Notes: generated by a model not told the origin, from the sequence alone. Shown: positions 34,260 through 42,712, counted from the stretch's first letter. The stretch is 64,000 nucleotides of DNA from Panacagrimonas sp052389915 (GCA_052389915.1 JBQTHL010000022.1:1-64000), one strand, 5' to 3'. A program made the numbers and translations.

Positions 34260-35591
34260 ATGAAATTCGAAGAGGTCCCCGGGCTGGTGCAGATCAGGCC
34301 TTCGAACCAGAGCTTCCGCGTGCATCGCAGCGCCTACCGCAGCCGCGAGGTCTTCGAGCGCGAGAAGGAAATGATTTTCGGCAAGTGCTGGCTCTACCTG
34401 GGCCACGGCACCGAGCTGAAAAAGAAGGGCGACTTCCTGACGCGCAGAGTCGGCGGACGCGACCTCATTTTCGTGCGGGACGCGAGCGACACCGTTCGCG
34501 CCCTGTTCAACAGTTGTACGCACCGGGGTACGCCGGTGTGTCGCGAGGCCAATGGCACGGCGCGCAATTTCGTTTGCCCCTATCACGGCTGGGTGTTCGC
34601 CAACAGCGGCGAGCTGCGATCCACCAGTGCCCAGAGCGGCTATTCGGAAACGCTGAACGCCGACGGGCATCTGAATCTGCGCGCAGTGCCACGGCTGGAG
34701 GACTACCGCGGGTTCTGGTTCGTGAACTTCAACACCGCGGCGATCAGCCTGCACGACTATCTGGCCGGCGCACGCGCGCAGATCGACGCGATCTTCGATC
34801 AGTCCGAAGCAGGGCAGATCGTCCTGCCGGGCGAGCACACGTACACCGTGCGCGCCAACTACAAGCTGCTGTGCGAGAACAGTTACGACGGCTATCACCT
34901 GACCTCGGTGCACGCTTCGTACATCGATTTCCTGCGCGACCAGGCCGCGGGTACGCCGGCCGCCGGCATGATCGACCAGACCATGGCGGCGTTCTCTACG
35001 CAGGGACAGGCGCGTGCGCTCGGCAACGGTCACGCGGTGCTGGAGTCCTATGTGCCGACTGGTCGTCCCGTCGCGCGCTGGATTCCGTCCTGGGGTCCGG
35101 AACTGAAGAAAGAGATCGATGCCAAGCGCGCCTGGCTCGAAGCAAAATACGGCAAGGAGCGCGCGGAATACATCGCAGAGGTGCAGAAGAATCTTGTCAT
35201 CTTTCCCAACCTCGTCATCAACGACATCCTCGCGGTGACAGTGCGCGTGATCGAACCCGAGTCGCCGAACTTCATGAAAGTCAGCGCCTGGGCACTGGGC
35301 CCGTCGGAGGAGTCGGAAGCCTTGCGTGCGATCCGTCTCGACAACTTCATTTCCTTCCTCGGGCCCGCCGGCTTCGGCTCGCCCGACGATATCGAGATGC
35401 TGGAGATGTGCCAGCGCGGCATCGAGCACACACCGGTCGAATGGACCGAGCTCTCGAAGGGCATGAACTGGGAGACTAGTCCGGCGGGCGCGTCCGGGCC
35501 GCCCGACAGCGAGGTGCACATGCAGGCCTACTGGCACCAGTGGGATCGCGTGATTCGCGGCATCGACACGCTCGAGACTCAGTCGTGCTGA
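34260..35591 (+). CDS. Rieske aromatic ring-hydroxylating oxygenase, alpha subunit (system C)
   Basis: 443 residues. Rieske ligands are Cys86, His88, Cys106 and His109 (CTHRG, CPYHGW), the iron ligands His213 and His218, and the bridging Asp210 (NSYDGYHLTSVH). The C-terminal SPDDIEMLEMCQRG holds the last carboxylate. It is closely similar in plan to system A. ATG 34260 is preferred because GGAG stands nine bases upstream; ATG 34251 and GTG 34221 are also in frame. The beta subunit overlaps its end. Confidence 0.92.
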   Translation: MKFEEVPGLVQIRPSNQSFRVHRSAYRSREVFEREKEMIFGKCWLYLGHGTELKKKGDFLTRRVGGRDLIFVRDASDTVRALFNSCTHRGTPVCREANGTARNFVCPYHGWVFANSGELRSTSAQSGYSETLNADGHLNLRAVPRLEDYRGFWFVNFNTAAISLHDYLAGARAQIDAIFDQSEAGQIVLPGEHTYTVRANYKLLCENSYDGYHLTSVHASYIDFLRDQAAGTPAAGMIDQTMAAFSTQGQARALGNGHAVLESYVPTGRPVARWIPSWGPELKKEIDAKRAWLEAKYGKERAEYIAEVQKNLVIFPNLVINDILAVTVRVIEPESPNFMKVSAWALGPSEESEALRAIRLDNFISFLGPAGFGSPDDIEMLEMCQRGIEHTPVEWTELSKGMNWETSPAGASGPPDSEVHMQAYWHQWDRVIRGIDTLETQSC

Positions 35592-36070
35592 GCAGGGTTG
35601 AGGTCGAGGACTTCCTGTTCCACGAAGCTGAACTGCTCGACGACTGGAAGCTCGAAGCCTGGACGCGGCTTTACCAGGAGGACGCGATCTACGAAGTGAC
35701 TTCGCCCGCGTCGCCCGATCCGGTCAACGCCGATCCCGCCAAGACGCTGTTCCTCGTGGCCGACAAGATCGATCGCATCCGTGGCCGCGCCACGCGGCTC
35801 ATGAAGAAAACGGCGCATGCGGAGTACCCGCATTCCAAGACGCGTCACATGGTTAGCAACGTGCGTCCGAGTGCGGGCGACAACGGCCAGACGAACGTGC
35901 GCGCGAACTTCGCGGTCTATCGCACCAAGGAAGACACGACCACGGTTTACATGGGCGAGTACCGCTACCGGCTGGTGCCCGAGGCCGAGGGCATACGCAT
36001 CGTGCAGAAGCGCATCATCCTTGACCTGAATAGTTTGTATGACCAAGGCCGACTTACCATCATCTTGTAG
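35585..36070 (+). CDS. Ring-hydroxylating oxygenase, beta subunit (system C)
   Basis: 161 residues starting at GTG 35585, which overlaps the alpha stop (GTGCTGA). VEDFLFHEAELLDDWKLEAW, LYQEDAIYEV, PHSKTRHMVSNVRP and YMGEYRYRLVPE follow the beta subunit pattern. It pairs with the alpha subunit directly upstream. The system A beta subunit shares the helical start and the TRH motif. Confidence 0.9.
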   Translation: MLSRVEVEDFLFHEAELLDDWKLEAWTRLYQEDAIYEVTSPASPDPVNADPAKTLFLVADKIDRIRGRATRLMKKTAHAEYPHSKTRHMVSNVRPSAGDNGQTNVRANFAVYRTKEDTTTVYMGEYRYRLVPEAEGIRIVQKRIILDLNSLYDQGRLTIIL

Positions 36071-36155
36071 CTGTCATCCTGAGCGCAGCGAAGGATCTTC
36101 TTTCGGAGCAGCGCGTGGTCGGAGGTAAGATTCTTCGCTGCGCTCAGAATGACAG
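36071..36155. repeat. Inverted repeat, ctgtcatcctgagcg type
   Basis: ctgtcatcctgagcgcagcg at 36071 pairs with cgctgcgctcagaatgacag ending at 36155, with arms of about 28 bp and few mismatches. This is a dispersed intergenic repeat of a type seen in many genomes. It lies immediately after the beta subunit stop and may end its transcript. Confidence 0.7.
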
Positions 36156-36205
36156 TCTCATTTTGTGTATTGCTCTAAGCCTCAACTCACTCTGGAGTGC
36201 TAACC

Positions 36206-37120
36206 ATGCCCCCGCTTCCCTTCCGTCACCGCCGTTTCGGCTACCTCGTGCTCGATGTAACCGACATCGAAAAGACCACGCACTTCGCGACCGAAGTGTT
36301 TGCGCTCGATCCCGCCGGCACGACGGCCGGCGGCGGGCGTTTCTTCCGCTGCGGGCCGAAGCATCACGACATCCTCCTGCGCCCGGCGTCGGTGCCAGCC
36401 TTCGTGCGCGCCGCGCTGGAGCTCGAGACCGAGAACGATCTGGACCTGGCCTTCGCGCATTTCTCCAAGCTCGGCTGGGCGCCGAAGTGGGTCGCGGCCG
36501 AGGAGACCAAGGAGCTAGGCCTGGAGCGCGCGCTGCGCATACGCGAGCCCGTCAACGGAACCGAGTGGGAGTACTACGCGCGCATGTCCTACAACTCTTC
36601 GCCCTTGAAGAACCGCATGACGGAATTCCAGGGCGGGATGCACTTCGGCCTGCTGCTACCGAATGCCAAGGCGACGGCTGACATGATGGTCGAGAACATG
36701 GGCTTCGCCGTCTCCGACTACCTCGAAGGCTGGCCCATCGCGCTGCTGCGCGCGCGGCCGAATCCGAATCACCACAGTTTCGCGCCGGTCAGTCATCCGG
36801 GCGGCAAGCTCGGCTTTCACCACGTCGCCTTCATGGTCAACACCATCGACGACATCGGCAAGCTGTTCAACCGGGTCAAGCGCATGGGCGTGAAGGTGCA
36901 GTTCGGCATGGGCCGTCATCCCACGTCCGGCAGTATTCATCTCTACATCTACGATCCGGACAACATGGTCTGGGAATACACCTTGGGCATGGAGCAGTTT
37001 CCTGAACTCAATCCGCGCGAGCCGCGACGCATGTCCTCGGCGCCGGAGAACTTCGATCTCTGGGGCGCAATCCCCGAGATGGACACGTTCATGAATCCGG
37101 TGAAAGTCATCACGGGATAA
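36206..37120 (+). CDS. Type I extradiol ring-cleavage dioxygenase (two-domain VOC)
   Basis: 304 residues, two VOC modules. In the C-terminal module the iron ligands are His146 (GGMHFG), His205 or His206 (GFHHVAF) and Glu257 (MVWEYTLG), the same spacing as 2,3-dihydroxybiphenyl 1,2-dioxygenase (146, 210, 260). YIYDPDN supplies the conserved Tyr. It would open a catechol-type ring next to a hydroxyl. ATG 36206 has GGAG eight bases upstream; a GTG at 36197 is less likely. It follows the Rieske C pair and precedes a KstD-like flavoprotein. Confidence 0.88.
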   Translation: MPPLPFRHRRFGYLVLDVTDIEKTTHFATEVFALDPAGTTAGGGRFFRCGPKHHDILLRPASVPAFVRAALELETENDLDLAFAHFSKLGWAPKWVAAEETKELGLERALRIREPVNGTEWEYYARMSYNSSPLKNRMTEFQGGMHFGLLLPNAKATADMMVENMGFAVSDYLEGWPIALLRARPNPNHHSFAPVSHPGGKLGFHHVAFMVNTIDDIGKLFNRVKRMGVKVQFGMGRHPTSGSIHLYIYDPDNMVWEYTLGMEQFPELNPREPRRMSSAPENFDLWGAIPEMDTFMNPVKVITG

Positions 37121-37123
37121 CGA

Positions 37124-38797
37124 GTGGCAGAGCAGACTGAGTTCGACGTCGTCGTCGCAGGTTCCGGCAGCGCCGGCATGACGGCGGCGATTGTCGCGGC
37201 ACACGCCGGACTGAAAGTCCTGCTGGTCGAGAAGTCGCGCTACTTCGGTGGCACCACCGCCTGGTCGGGCGGCGGCTGCTGGGTGCCGGCCAACAAGCTG
37301 ATGCAGCAGATCGGCCTATCGGACAGCCGCGAGGCGGCGGAGACTTACGCCAACGCGGTGGTCGGTCCGTATCTGCGCAAGGACTTGTACGGCGCGTTTC
37401 TGGACAACGCGCAGAAGATGCTGGACTTCATGTTTGCCAAGACCGAGGTGCGCTTCATGCCGCGCAGCCCGGCGCCGGACTACCGCATGGATGCGCCGGG
37501 TTCGCTGGTCGGTGGGCGCTCGCTTGGCTCGGTGCCTTACGACGGCCGCCTGCTGGGACCTCATCTCGATCGGCTCAACCCGCCGCTCACGAGTTTCAAC
37601 GCTCCTTGGGGCATGATGATGTCGCCGCTGGATTTGATGCACGCGATGGCCGTGTTCAAGTCCTGGCCTTCGTTCAAGCACATGGCCAAGCTGTTCATGC
37701 GCTACGCCGTGGATTTGTTGCGCTTCGGTCGCGGCACGCGGCTGACGATGGGCAATGCGCTGGCCGCTCGCCTGCTGAAATCAGCGGTCGATGCGGGTGT
37801 AATGCTTTGGCCCGAGACCTCCGCAGTGCGGCTGTTGAAGACGGGCGAGCGGGTGACCGGATTGGTCGTGATACGCGACGGTCAGGAGCACAGCATTCAC
37901 GCGCGCAAGGGCGTCGTGCTCGCCACCGGCGGTTTCGCCGGCAGTGCCGAGATGCGCGCCCAGCTTTACCCGCACGCGGAGAATCATCTGAGCATGGTCG
38001 TCGACGGCAATACCGGCGACGGCCAGAGCATGGCTCAGAGTGTGGGCGCGGTGATGGAGCCGCAAGCCGCGCGCAATGGTTTCTGGTGCGTGGTATCGAA
38101 GCTGGACAAGCCCGACGGCTCGTTAGTGAAAGTCCCGCATTTCTACACTGACATTCCCAAGCCCGGCTGCATCGCGGTGAATGCGGCGGGGAAGCGCTTC
38201 GGCAACGAAGCTGCGCTCGAGCTCGGCGCGGCCATGCACGCGACGGGTTCCGTGCCGGCCTGGCTGATCTGCGACCATCGCTTCATCAAGCGCTACGGCA
38301 TCGGGCTGGTGTATCCCTTCGGCATACGACTGGGGAAGATGCGTCGTGCCGGCTACTTCACGCGTGCGAATACGCTGTCCGAACTCGCCGCAAAAATCGG
38401 CGTGGATGCGACAGGTCTGGAGCAGACCGCGGCGCGCCACAACGAGTTCGCGCGTAGCGGCGTCGATACCGATTGCGGCAAGGGCGCGTCTGCCTTCGAT
38501 CGCGCGATGGGCGACGCCGGGCATCAGCCCAATCCCTGCCTCGGCCCGATTGCGAACGCGCCGTTCTACTCCGTGAAAATTTATCCGGGCGATGTCTGCT
38601 CCTCGCTGGGCTTGCGCGTGAACATGCTGGGCCAGCCGCTGACCGCGCAGGACCAGCCGATTGCGGGTCTGCACGTCTGCGGTCTCGACATGAATTCCCT
38701 GTGGTCCGGACTGGGCTTTGCCAACGGTGCTTTCCATTCGCAGAACATGACGTTCGGCTACATCATCGGCCGCACTCTCGCCGGAGAGACGCCGTGA
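37124..38797 (+). CDS. FAD-binding flavoprotein, fumarate reductase/3-ketosteroid Delta1-dehydrogenase-like
   Basis: 557 residues with VVVAGSGSAGMTAAIVAAHAG, the GGTTAWSGGGCWVP loop, VLATGGFAGS and a C-terminal YPGDVCSSLGLRVN and GLDMNSLWSGLGFANG, the order found in KstD and related flavin dehydrogenases. KstD desaturates ring A of 3-ketosteroids; other members reduce fumarate or enones. The expected active-site Tyr positions cannot be assigned with certainty by eye. GTG start at 37124, 3 nt after the extradiol gene. A cyclic ketone substrate is plausible, steroid specifically is not established. Confidence 0.82.
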   Translation: MAEQTEFDVVVAGSGSAGMTAAIVAAHAGLKVLLVEKSRYFGGTTAWSGGGCWVPANKLMQQIGLSDSREAAETYANAVVGPYLRKDLYGAFLDNAQKMLDFMFAKTEVRFMPRSPAPDYRMDAPGSLVGGRSLGSVPYDGRLLGPHLDRLNPPLTSFNAPWGMMMSPLDLMHAMAVFKSWPSFKHMAKLFMRYAVDLLRFGRGTRLTMGNALAARLLKSAVDAGVMLWPETSAVRLLKTGERVTGLVVIRDGQEHSIHARKGVVLATGGFAGSAEMRAQLYPHAENHLSMVVDGNTGDGQSMAQSVGAVMEPQAARNGFWCVVSKLDKPDGSLVKVPHFYTDIPKPGCIAVNAAGKRFGNEAALELGAAMHATGSVPAWLICDHRFIKRYGIGLVYPFGIRLGKMRRAGYFTRANTLSELAAKIGVDATGLEQTAARHNEFARSGVDTDCGKGASAFDRAMGDAGHQPNPCLGPIANAPFYSVKIYPGDVCSSLGLRVNMLGQPLTAQDQPIAGLHVCGLDMNSLWSGLGFANGAFHSQNMTFGYIIGRTLAGETP

Positions 38798-39672
38798 CGC
38801 AGACAGCGTTTCTGATCGGTGCGACCGGAAACATCGGGCGCTCGCTGCTGGGCGAACTGCAAGCCGATCACGCCGCCGGCAGACTGAAAGTGAAAGTCGG
38901 TGTGCGTTCGCAAGGTTCGAGCGATCAGGTGAAAAGTCTCGGCCTGGAACCGGTGCCTTTCGACTTCGACCGTTGGCAGGATTTCGACAGCGCGCTGCGC
39001 GGCGCGGACTCGGTGTTCCTGCTGCGGCCGTACACACTCAAGCAGATGATGCACGGCAAGCTGGTCGCCGATTCTGCGAAGCGTGTAGGCGTGAGGCACA
39101 TTGTCACCATCGGCGCTTTCGGCAGGCCGGATACACCGTGGCCAGTGATTGCGTGGAATTTTCTGGTGGAGGCCTACGTCGAGCGCATGGGCCTGGCGTT
39201 CACGCACCTGCAGCCCAACTACTTCATGGACAACCTGCTGGTGCAGCGCGACCCCGTGAGCTGCACGATCTTCAACCGCATCACTGTGCCGGTGTCCTGG
39301 ATCGCCACTTCCGACATCGCTGCCGTGGCAGCCGCAGCGTTGCGCAATCCCGCCGCCCACGCGGGCAAGACCTATCCGCTTGCTGCGGAAGCAGCGAGCG
39401 TCGAGCAGATCGCGCAGTGGTGTTCCGAGATCACCGGTCAGCGGCACACCATCGGCATCACGCCGCGCGAGAAAATGATGGAGCGCCTGACCGCACAGGG
39501 CCGCGAGCCCGAATACGCGCTCGCGCTGGTCGACTACGCCGACGCGGTGAATCGCGGTGAAGTGCCGGAGGTGGCGGATACCTTTGACACCGTCGAGCGG
39601 GTGGCTGGCCGCCCGGCGCTGAGCTTCCGTGACTTCCTTGAGAGCCGGCTGATGTCGGGTAGGTTGGGGTGA
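38794..39672 (+). CDS. NmrA-like / atypical SDR NAD(P)-binding protein
   Basis: 292 residues. The start GTG at 38794 overlaps the previous stop (GTGA). FLIGATGNIGRSLL is the NAD(P)-binding motif of extended and NmrA-type SDRs; the classical YxxxK pair is not evident. SVFLLRPYT and HLQPNYFMDNL fit the quinone-oxidoreductase-like NmrA group. The last residues and stop are inside an inverted repeat. It ends the Rieske C operon and may act as a reductase or redox-sensing protein. Confidence 0.8.
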   Translation: MTQTAFLIGATGNIGRSLLGELQADHAAGRLKVKVGVRSQGSSDQVKSLGLEPVPFDFDRWQDFDSALRGADSVFLLRPYTLKQMMHGKLVADSAKRVGVRHIVTIGAFGRPDTPWPVIAWNFLVEAYVERMGLAFTHLQPNYFMDNLLVQRDPVSCTIFNRITVPVSWIATSDIAAVAAAALRNPAAHAGKTYPLAAEAASVEQIAQWCSEITGQRHTIGITPREKMMERLTAQGREPEYALALVDYADAVNRGEVPEVADTFDTVERVAGRPALSFRDFLESRLMSGRLG

Positions 39673-39746
39673 GCTTGCGAACCCCAACACTCCTGGCTCA
39701 ATGGGCGACGCGGTGTTGGGGTTCGCTATCGGCCACCCCAACCTAC
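39659..39746. repeat. Inverted repeat overlapping the end of the NmrA-like gene
   Basis: gtaggttggggtgagcttgc at 39659 and the inverse gccaccccaacctac ending at 39746 are arms of about 32 bp, with gaaccccaacac / gtgttggggttc inside. The stop codon at 39670 is part of the left arm. It lies between convergent genes and could terminate both. Confidence 0.65.
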
Positions 39747-39751
39747 CTCAG

Positions 39752-40312
39752 CTACTTCAGCAAAGTCTTCAACGTGTCGATCAGGTTCGCGCGCCGACGC
39801 TGCTCGGTGTTCGCATCTTCACGGGTGAGAAGAACGAACTCGCAGTAGCCGAAAATCAGCGCCGCCGCGGTGAACGCCAGGCGCGCCGATTTTGTTTCGT
39901 CGAAACGCTTGGCCAGCACGCGGCCGAGCATGTCGATCATGCCCTCGTAATGCAGCCGCGAGTGGAACTCGCGCCGCGACAGGCTGCCCTCGATCAGGTC
40001 GCGGCGCAGCAGCAGGAACAGCGTCTGGTCGCCGGTCAGCAGATCGAACAGGCGTCCCGCCAGGGTTTCGATCTGGGTTTCCAGCGGCGCATCGAAATCG
40101 AGAGCCGAGCGCACGTGAAGGAGTGCCTTCCGGTATCGATCGCGGCAGACCGCTTCGAACAGTTTTTCCTTGGACCCGAAGTAGTAGTACAGCGTCGGCA
40201 GGCTGACGCCGCACTCGCGCGATACCTCGCGCATGCCCACGCCGGTAAAGCCGTGGCGCGCGAAGGCCGCGGCTGCAATGGTCATCAGGCGCTCGACGTC
40301 GATTTTCTGCAT
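39752..40312 (-). CDS. TetR/AcrR-family regulator
   Basis: 186 residues from ATG 40312, where the family normally starts; the open frame extends further upstream. HTH: GVGMREVSRECGVSLPTLYYYFGSKEKLF. The ligand domain is unassigned. It lies 84 nt downstream of the 67-aa gene and could be the fourth gene of the minus operon headed by the FAD gene at 42639, itself preceded by the operator at 42699. It is therefore one of two candidates for the protein that binds the RTAACR palindromes. Confidence 0.9.
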   Translation of the reverse strand: MQKIDVERLMTIAAAAFARHGFTGVGMREVSRECGVSLPTLYYYFGSKEKLFEAVCRDRYRKALLHVRSALDFDAPLETQIETLAGRLFDLLTGDQTLFLLLRRDLIEGSLSRREFHSRLHYEGMIDMLGRVLAKRFDETKSARLAFTAAALIFGYCEFVLLTREDANTEQRRRANLIDTLKTLLK

Positions 40313-40395
40313 GGCGCGAAGACTCAGCTTGTGATCGGCCCGCTCACCAAAGACATCCCGACGGTATCTGCGATGCCGCGCTGAAAAGAAACGGA

Positions 40396-40599
40396 TCAGG
40401 AACGAAACAGCATCGAGAACAGGAACAGCCACAAACGCAGACGCAGCAGCCCGAAGGCACTGCGCGCCTCGCTGGGAGTCAGCACGGCGTGCACCGGCAT
40501 GGAACCCATGATCGAACCCTTGATGACGAGGTTACTACCGTCGCGGCGCAGTTCGCTGACTTCCATCAGTACGCTGTTGTCGGGGTTCAGGAGCTTCAT
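40396..40599 (-). CDS. Small uncharacterised protein, 67 aa
   Basis: It reads MKLLNPDNSVLMEVSELRRD, then SMPVHAVLTPSEARSAFGLL and ends with a hydrophobic helix LRLRLWLFLFSMLF that could lie in the membrane. AGAGGAGCG precedes the ATG, and the upstream membrane protein ends 12 nt before it, so it is co-transcribed. I do not recognise a family. It may be a membrane-associated accessory to the neighbouring FAD protein and membrane protein. Confidence 0.65.
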   Translation of the reverse strand: MKLLNPDNSVLMEVSELRRDGSNLVIKGSIMGSMPVHAVLTPSEARSAFGLLRLRLWLFLFSMLFRS

Positions 40600-40611
40600 C
40601 GACGCGCTCCT

Positions 40612-41304
40612 CTAAAAGGGTCGCCCGACATCGACCCAAGGTTCGGCGTAGGAATACCAGAACAAGTGGATCACGAAGGTGATGTAGAACGCCGCCCAAG
40701 GTGCGAGGCCGCCCATGACGATGCCTTTCCAGGTGTTCTCGCTCCGCAGGTTGAAGCCCGCGCCGGCGGGAATCTGTGCCCAGCGTTCCATCCAGCGCAG
40801 CACTGCATAGCTGATGCCGACCAGATTTCCGGCGAGCGGAATGTCCGACCAGGGCACGCCCCAGATCAGGTGCTCCGGCAACTGGTTGTAGGTCCAGATG
40901 TGCAGGATGTGGACGACCGGAACCTCGTACAGCATCACGCCGACAGCGCCGACGACCCAGACCGCCGCGTAGTTCCAGATGCCGAACATGCGGTCGAGCT
41001 GCTCGCGCATCATCACCAGCATCACGGTGAACGGGCCGAAGGCCATGCCGTAGGCGAAGGGAATCGCCAGCGGTTCGCGGATGCCCATGATTTCCAGACC
41101 TGGAATCCAGATCAGATCCGGGTTGTAGGTGACGTTGAAGAAAAACTTGGCGCAGTAGGTCCAGTCGAACCCGAAGACGAAGGTCGCGCCGACCAGTGCG
41201 CCCATGTAGACCGGATTGCGCAGGCGCAGCAGCCAGAAGAAGGACGCGAGGTAGATCGCGAGCGTGACCAGCTCGTAGCTGCGGACGATCAATAGATTGC
41301 TCAT
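40612..41304 (-). CDS. Multi-pass membrane protein, function unknown
   Basis: 230 residues with about six hydrophobic helices. Conserved-looking polar positions lie between helices: FGFDWTYCAKFFFNVTYNPD, GMAFGPFTVMLV and YEVPVVHILHIWTYN. The arrangement (acidic residue and Asn in a loop after helix 2, then a GP) recalls the AveC-like protein at 2894, but similarity is weak by eye. It begins 9 nt after the FAD gene. Like the AveC-like gene it is paired with an FAD amine-oxidase-like protein. Confidence 0.75.
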   Translation of the reverse strand: MSNLLIVRSYELVTLAIYLASFFWLLRLRNPVYMGALVGATFVFGFDWTYCAKFFFNVTYNPDLIWIPGLEIMGIREPLAIPFAYGMAFGPFTVMLVMMREQLDRMFGIWNYAAVWVVGAVGVMLYEVPVVHILHIWTYNQLPEHLIWGVPWSDIPLAGNLVGISYAVLRWMERWAQIPAGAGFNLRSENTWKGIVMGGLAPWAAFYITFVIHLFWYSYAEPWVDVGRPF

Positions 41305-41313
41305 GCAACACTC

Positions 41314-42639
41314 CTACAGATAACTCTCGACCAGCCGTGTCGCCGCGATCTCGCCCGAAGTCACTGCGCTGTTGACGCAAGCCAGCGAAAAATAATCTCC
41401 TGCAAGCTGTACGCGGCGCCTCATGTTCAAGCCTTCGACGAAGCCTGCCAGCTTCTTGTAATGACCGGGCGACGAAACGGTGGCGGCGTAATCCCAGCGC
41501 TGCACGAGATAGCCTTCTACCAGCTTGCCGATGCGGGGCAATACACGCTCGATCTTGGCCATGCCACGGCGATAGATCTCCTCGTCGGGCAGCGCATAAA
41601 CCTGCCTGGCCCAGCGGTGCATGAAGTAGGCCGAGATCGCACCCTTGCCCACGGGAGCGCGATCCACGCCCTTGTTGTGTTCGAAGACGATGCCGGCCAG
41701 ATCGGGGTCGGTGGCATCCGGCACCATGATGAGTACGGCTTTCTCGTCGGGCCGTTCGCGCAGGCGCAGGTGCAGGTCGGTGAGCGTCGAATATTCCAGC
41801 GCTTCCAGATACTGCCGGCTCGCCTGTGACAAGCCGCGGTCGATTTTCGGGGCATCGCGTGCCGGCGTAGCGATCACGCAGAAGTCCACGCTCTCCGTGG
41901 TCTCGCGGCCCAGCTTGTCGCGCAGCCGCACTTCGACCTGGTTGCCGACTTCGGTCACGCCCAGCGCCTCGGTTTCCGTCGCCACTTCGAAGTTTCGCGA
42001 CACCTCCGTGACCACGCAATCCATGCCGCCCTTCACGCAGTAGGCCTTCGGATGCAACAGGTTCTTAACGCACCAGAAGAAATCCACGACCGAGGCCTCG
42101 CTGCCCGAGATCGTGTACAGCATTTTCTCGGTGGGATTGACCAGGTACTCGTATAGCTCCGGTGTCAGCGAGCGCTCGGCGTAGTCGCTGAGGGTTTCTG
42201 TGTCGTAGGGCGCAGCGCCGGCCAGGGAATCGAACCCCAGCGTCTTCCACATGCCCAGCGCCTTCAAGCCAATTGCGGCGAAGTGCAGCTTGGAATTGAG
42301 GCCCAGCAGTTGGGTGCCGAGCATCGACCGCAGTGCGTTCGATAACTCCAGGTAGTGCAGCCGTCCGTCGCGAATCACGGCCGTTGGTGAAGTCATCGGC
42401 GCGAGCTGATTTGCAAGACCGGCGTCCTGCATCAGCCGGTACACCGCTTGGTAAGTGCCGGGGAGGAGTCCCGCTCCGATATCGACGATATAGCCGTCGA
42501 TATGCTCGGTGCGCGTGCGACCGCCGATGCGCGCATCGCGCTCGATCATCCTGACCTGCACCCCGGCGCGCTGGAGCCGGAATGCCGCCGACGCGCCTGC
42601 CGGTCCGCCGCCTACGACGAGTGCTCGTTTGCCGGTCAT
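41314..42639 (-). CDS. NAD(P)/FAD-dependent oxidoreductase, amine-oxidase-like (copy 5 of 5)
   Basis: 441 residues: ALVVGGGPAGASAAFRLQRAG, RIGGRTRTEH, FEHNKGVDRAPVGKGA and the C-terminal GDYFSLACVNSAVTSG. The midsection SEASVVDFFWCVKNLLHP parallels copies 1 and 4. It is the first gene of a minus operon with a membrane protein, a 67-aa protein and perhaps a TetR regulator. The operator ATAACGACTGTTAT at 42699 lies 59 nt before its start. The substrate is unknown. Confidence 0.86.
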   Translation of the reverse strand: MTGKRALVVGGGPAGASAAFRLQRAGVQVRMIERDARIGGRTRTEHIDGYIVDIGAGLLPGTYQAVYRLMQDAGLANQLAPMTSPTAVIRDGRLHYLELSNALRSMLGTQLLGLNSKLHFAAIGLKALGMWKTLGFDSLAGAAPYDTETLSDYAERSLTPELYEYLVNPTEKMLYTISGSEASVVDFFWCVKNLLHPKAYCVKGGMDCVVTEVSRNFEVATETEALGVTEVGNQVEVRLRDKLGRETTESVDFCVIATPARDAPKIDRGLSQASRQYLEALEYSTLTDLHLRLRERPDEKAVLIMVPDATDPDLAGIVFEHNKGVDRAPVGKGAISAYFMHRWARQVYALPDEEIYRRGMAKIERVLPRIGKLVEGYLVQRWDYAATVSSPGHYKKLAGFVEGLNMRRRVQLAGDYFSLACVNSAVTSGEIAATRLVESYL

Positions 42640-42698
42640 GCCGTGTTCTTCTCCGTCCCTACATGATTCGTTCGCAGACGAACCTGTTTCGTCACTAT

Positions 42699-42712
42699 AT
42701 AACGACTGTTAT
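42699..42712. promoter_or_regulatory. RTAACR-NN-YGTTAY operator, site A
   Basis: ATAACGACTGTTAT lies 59 nt upstream of the FAD copy 5 operon. In the direction of that operon it reads ATAACAGTCGTTATATAG, so the right half-site runs into a -10-like TATATA. Three further sites share the pattern (45722, 50065, 61273). The rest of the 251-bp gap up to the FadL gene holds no supported gene. Confidence 0.7.
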
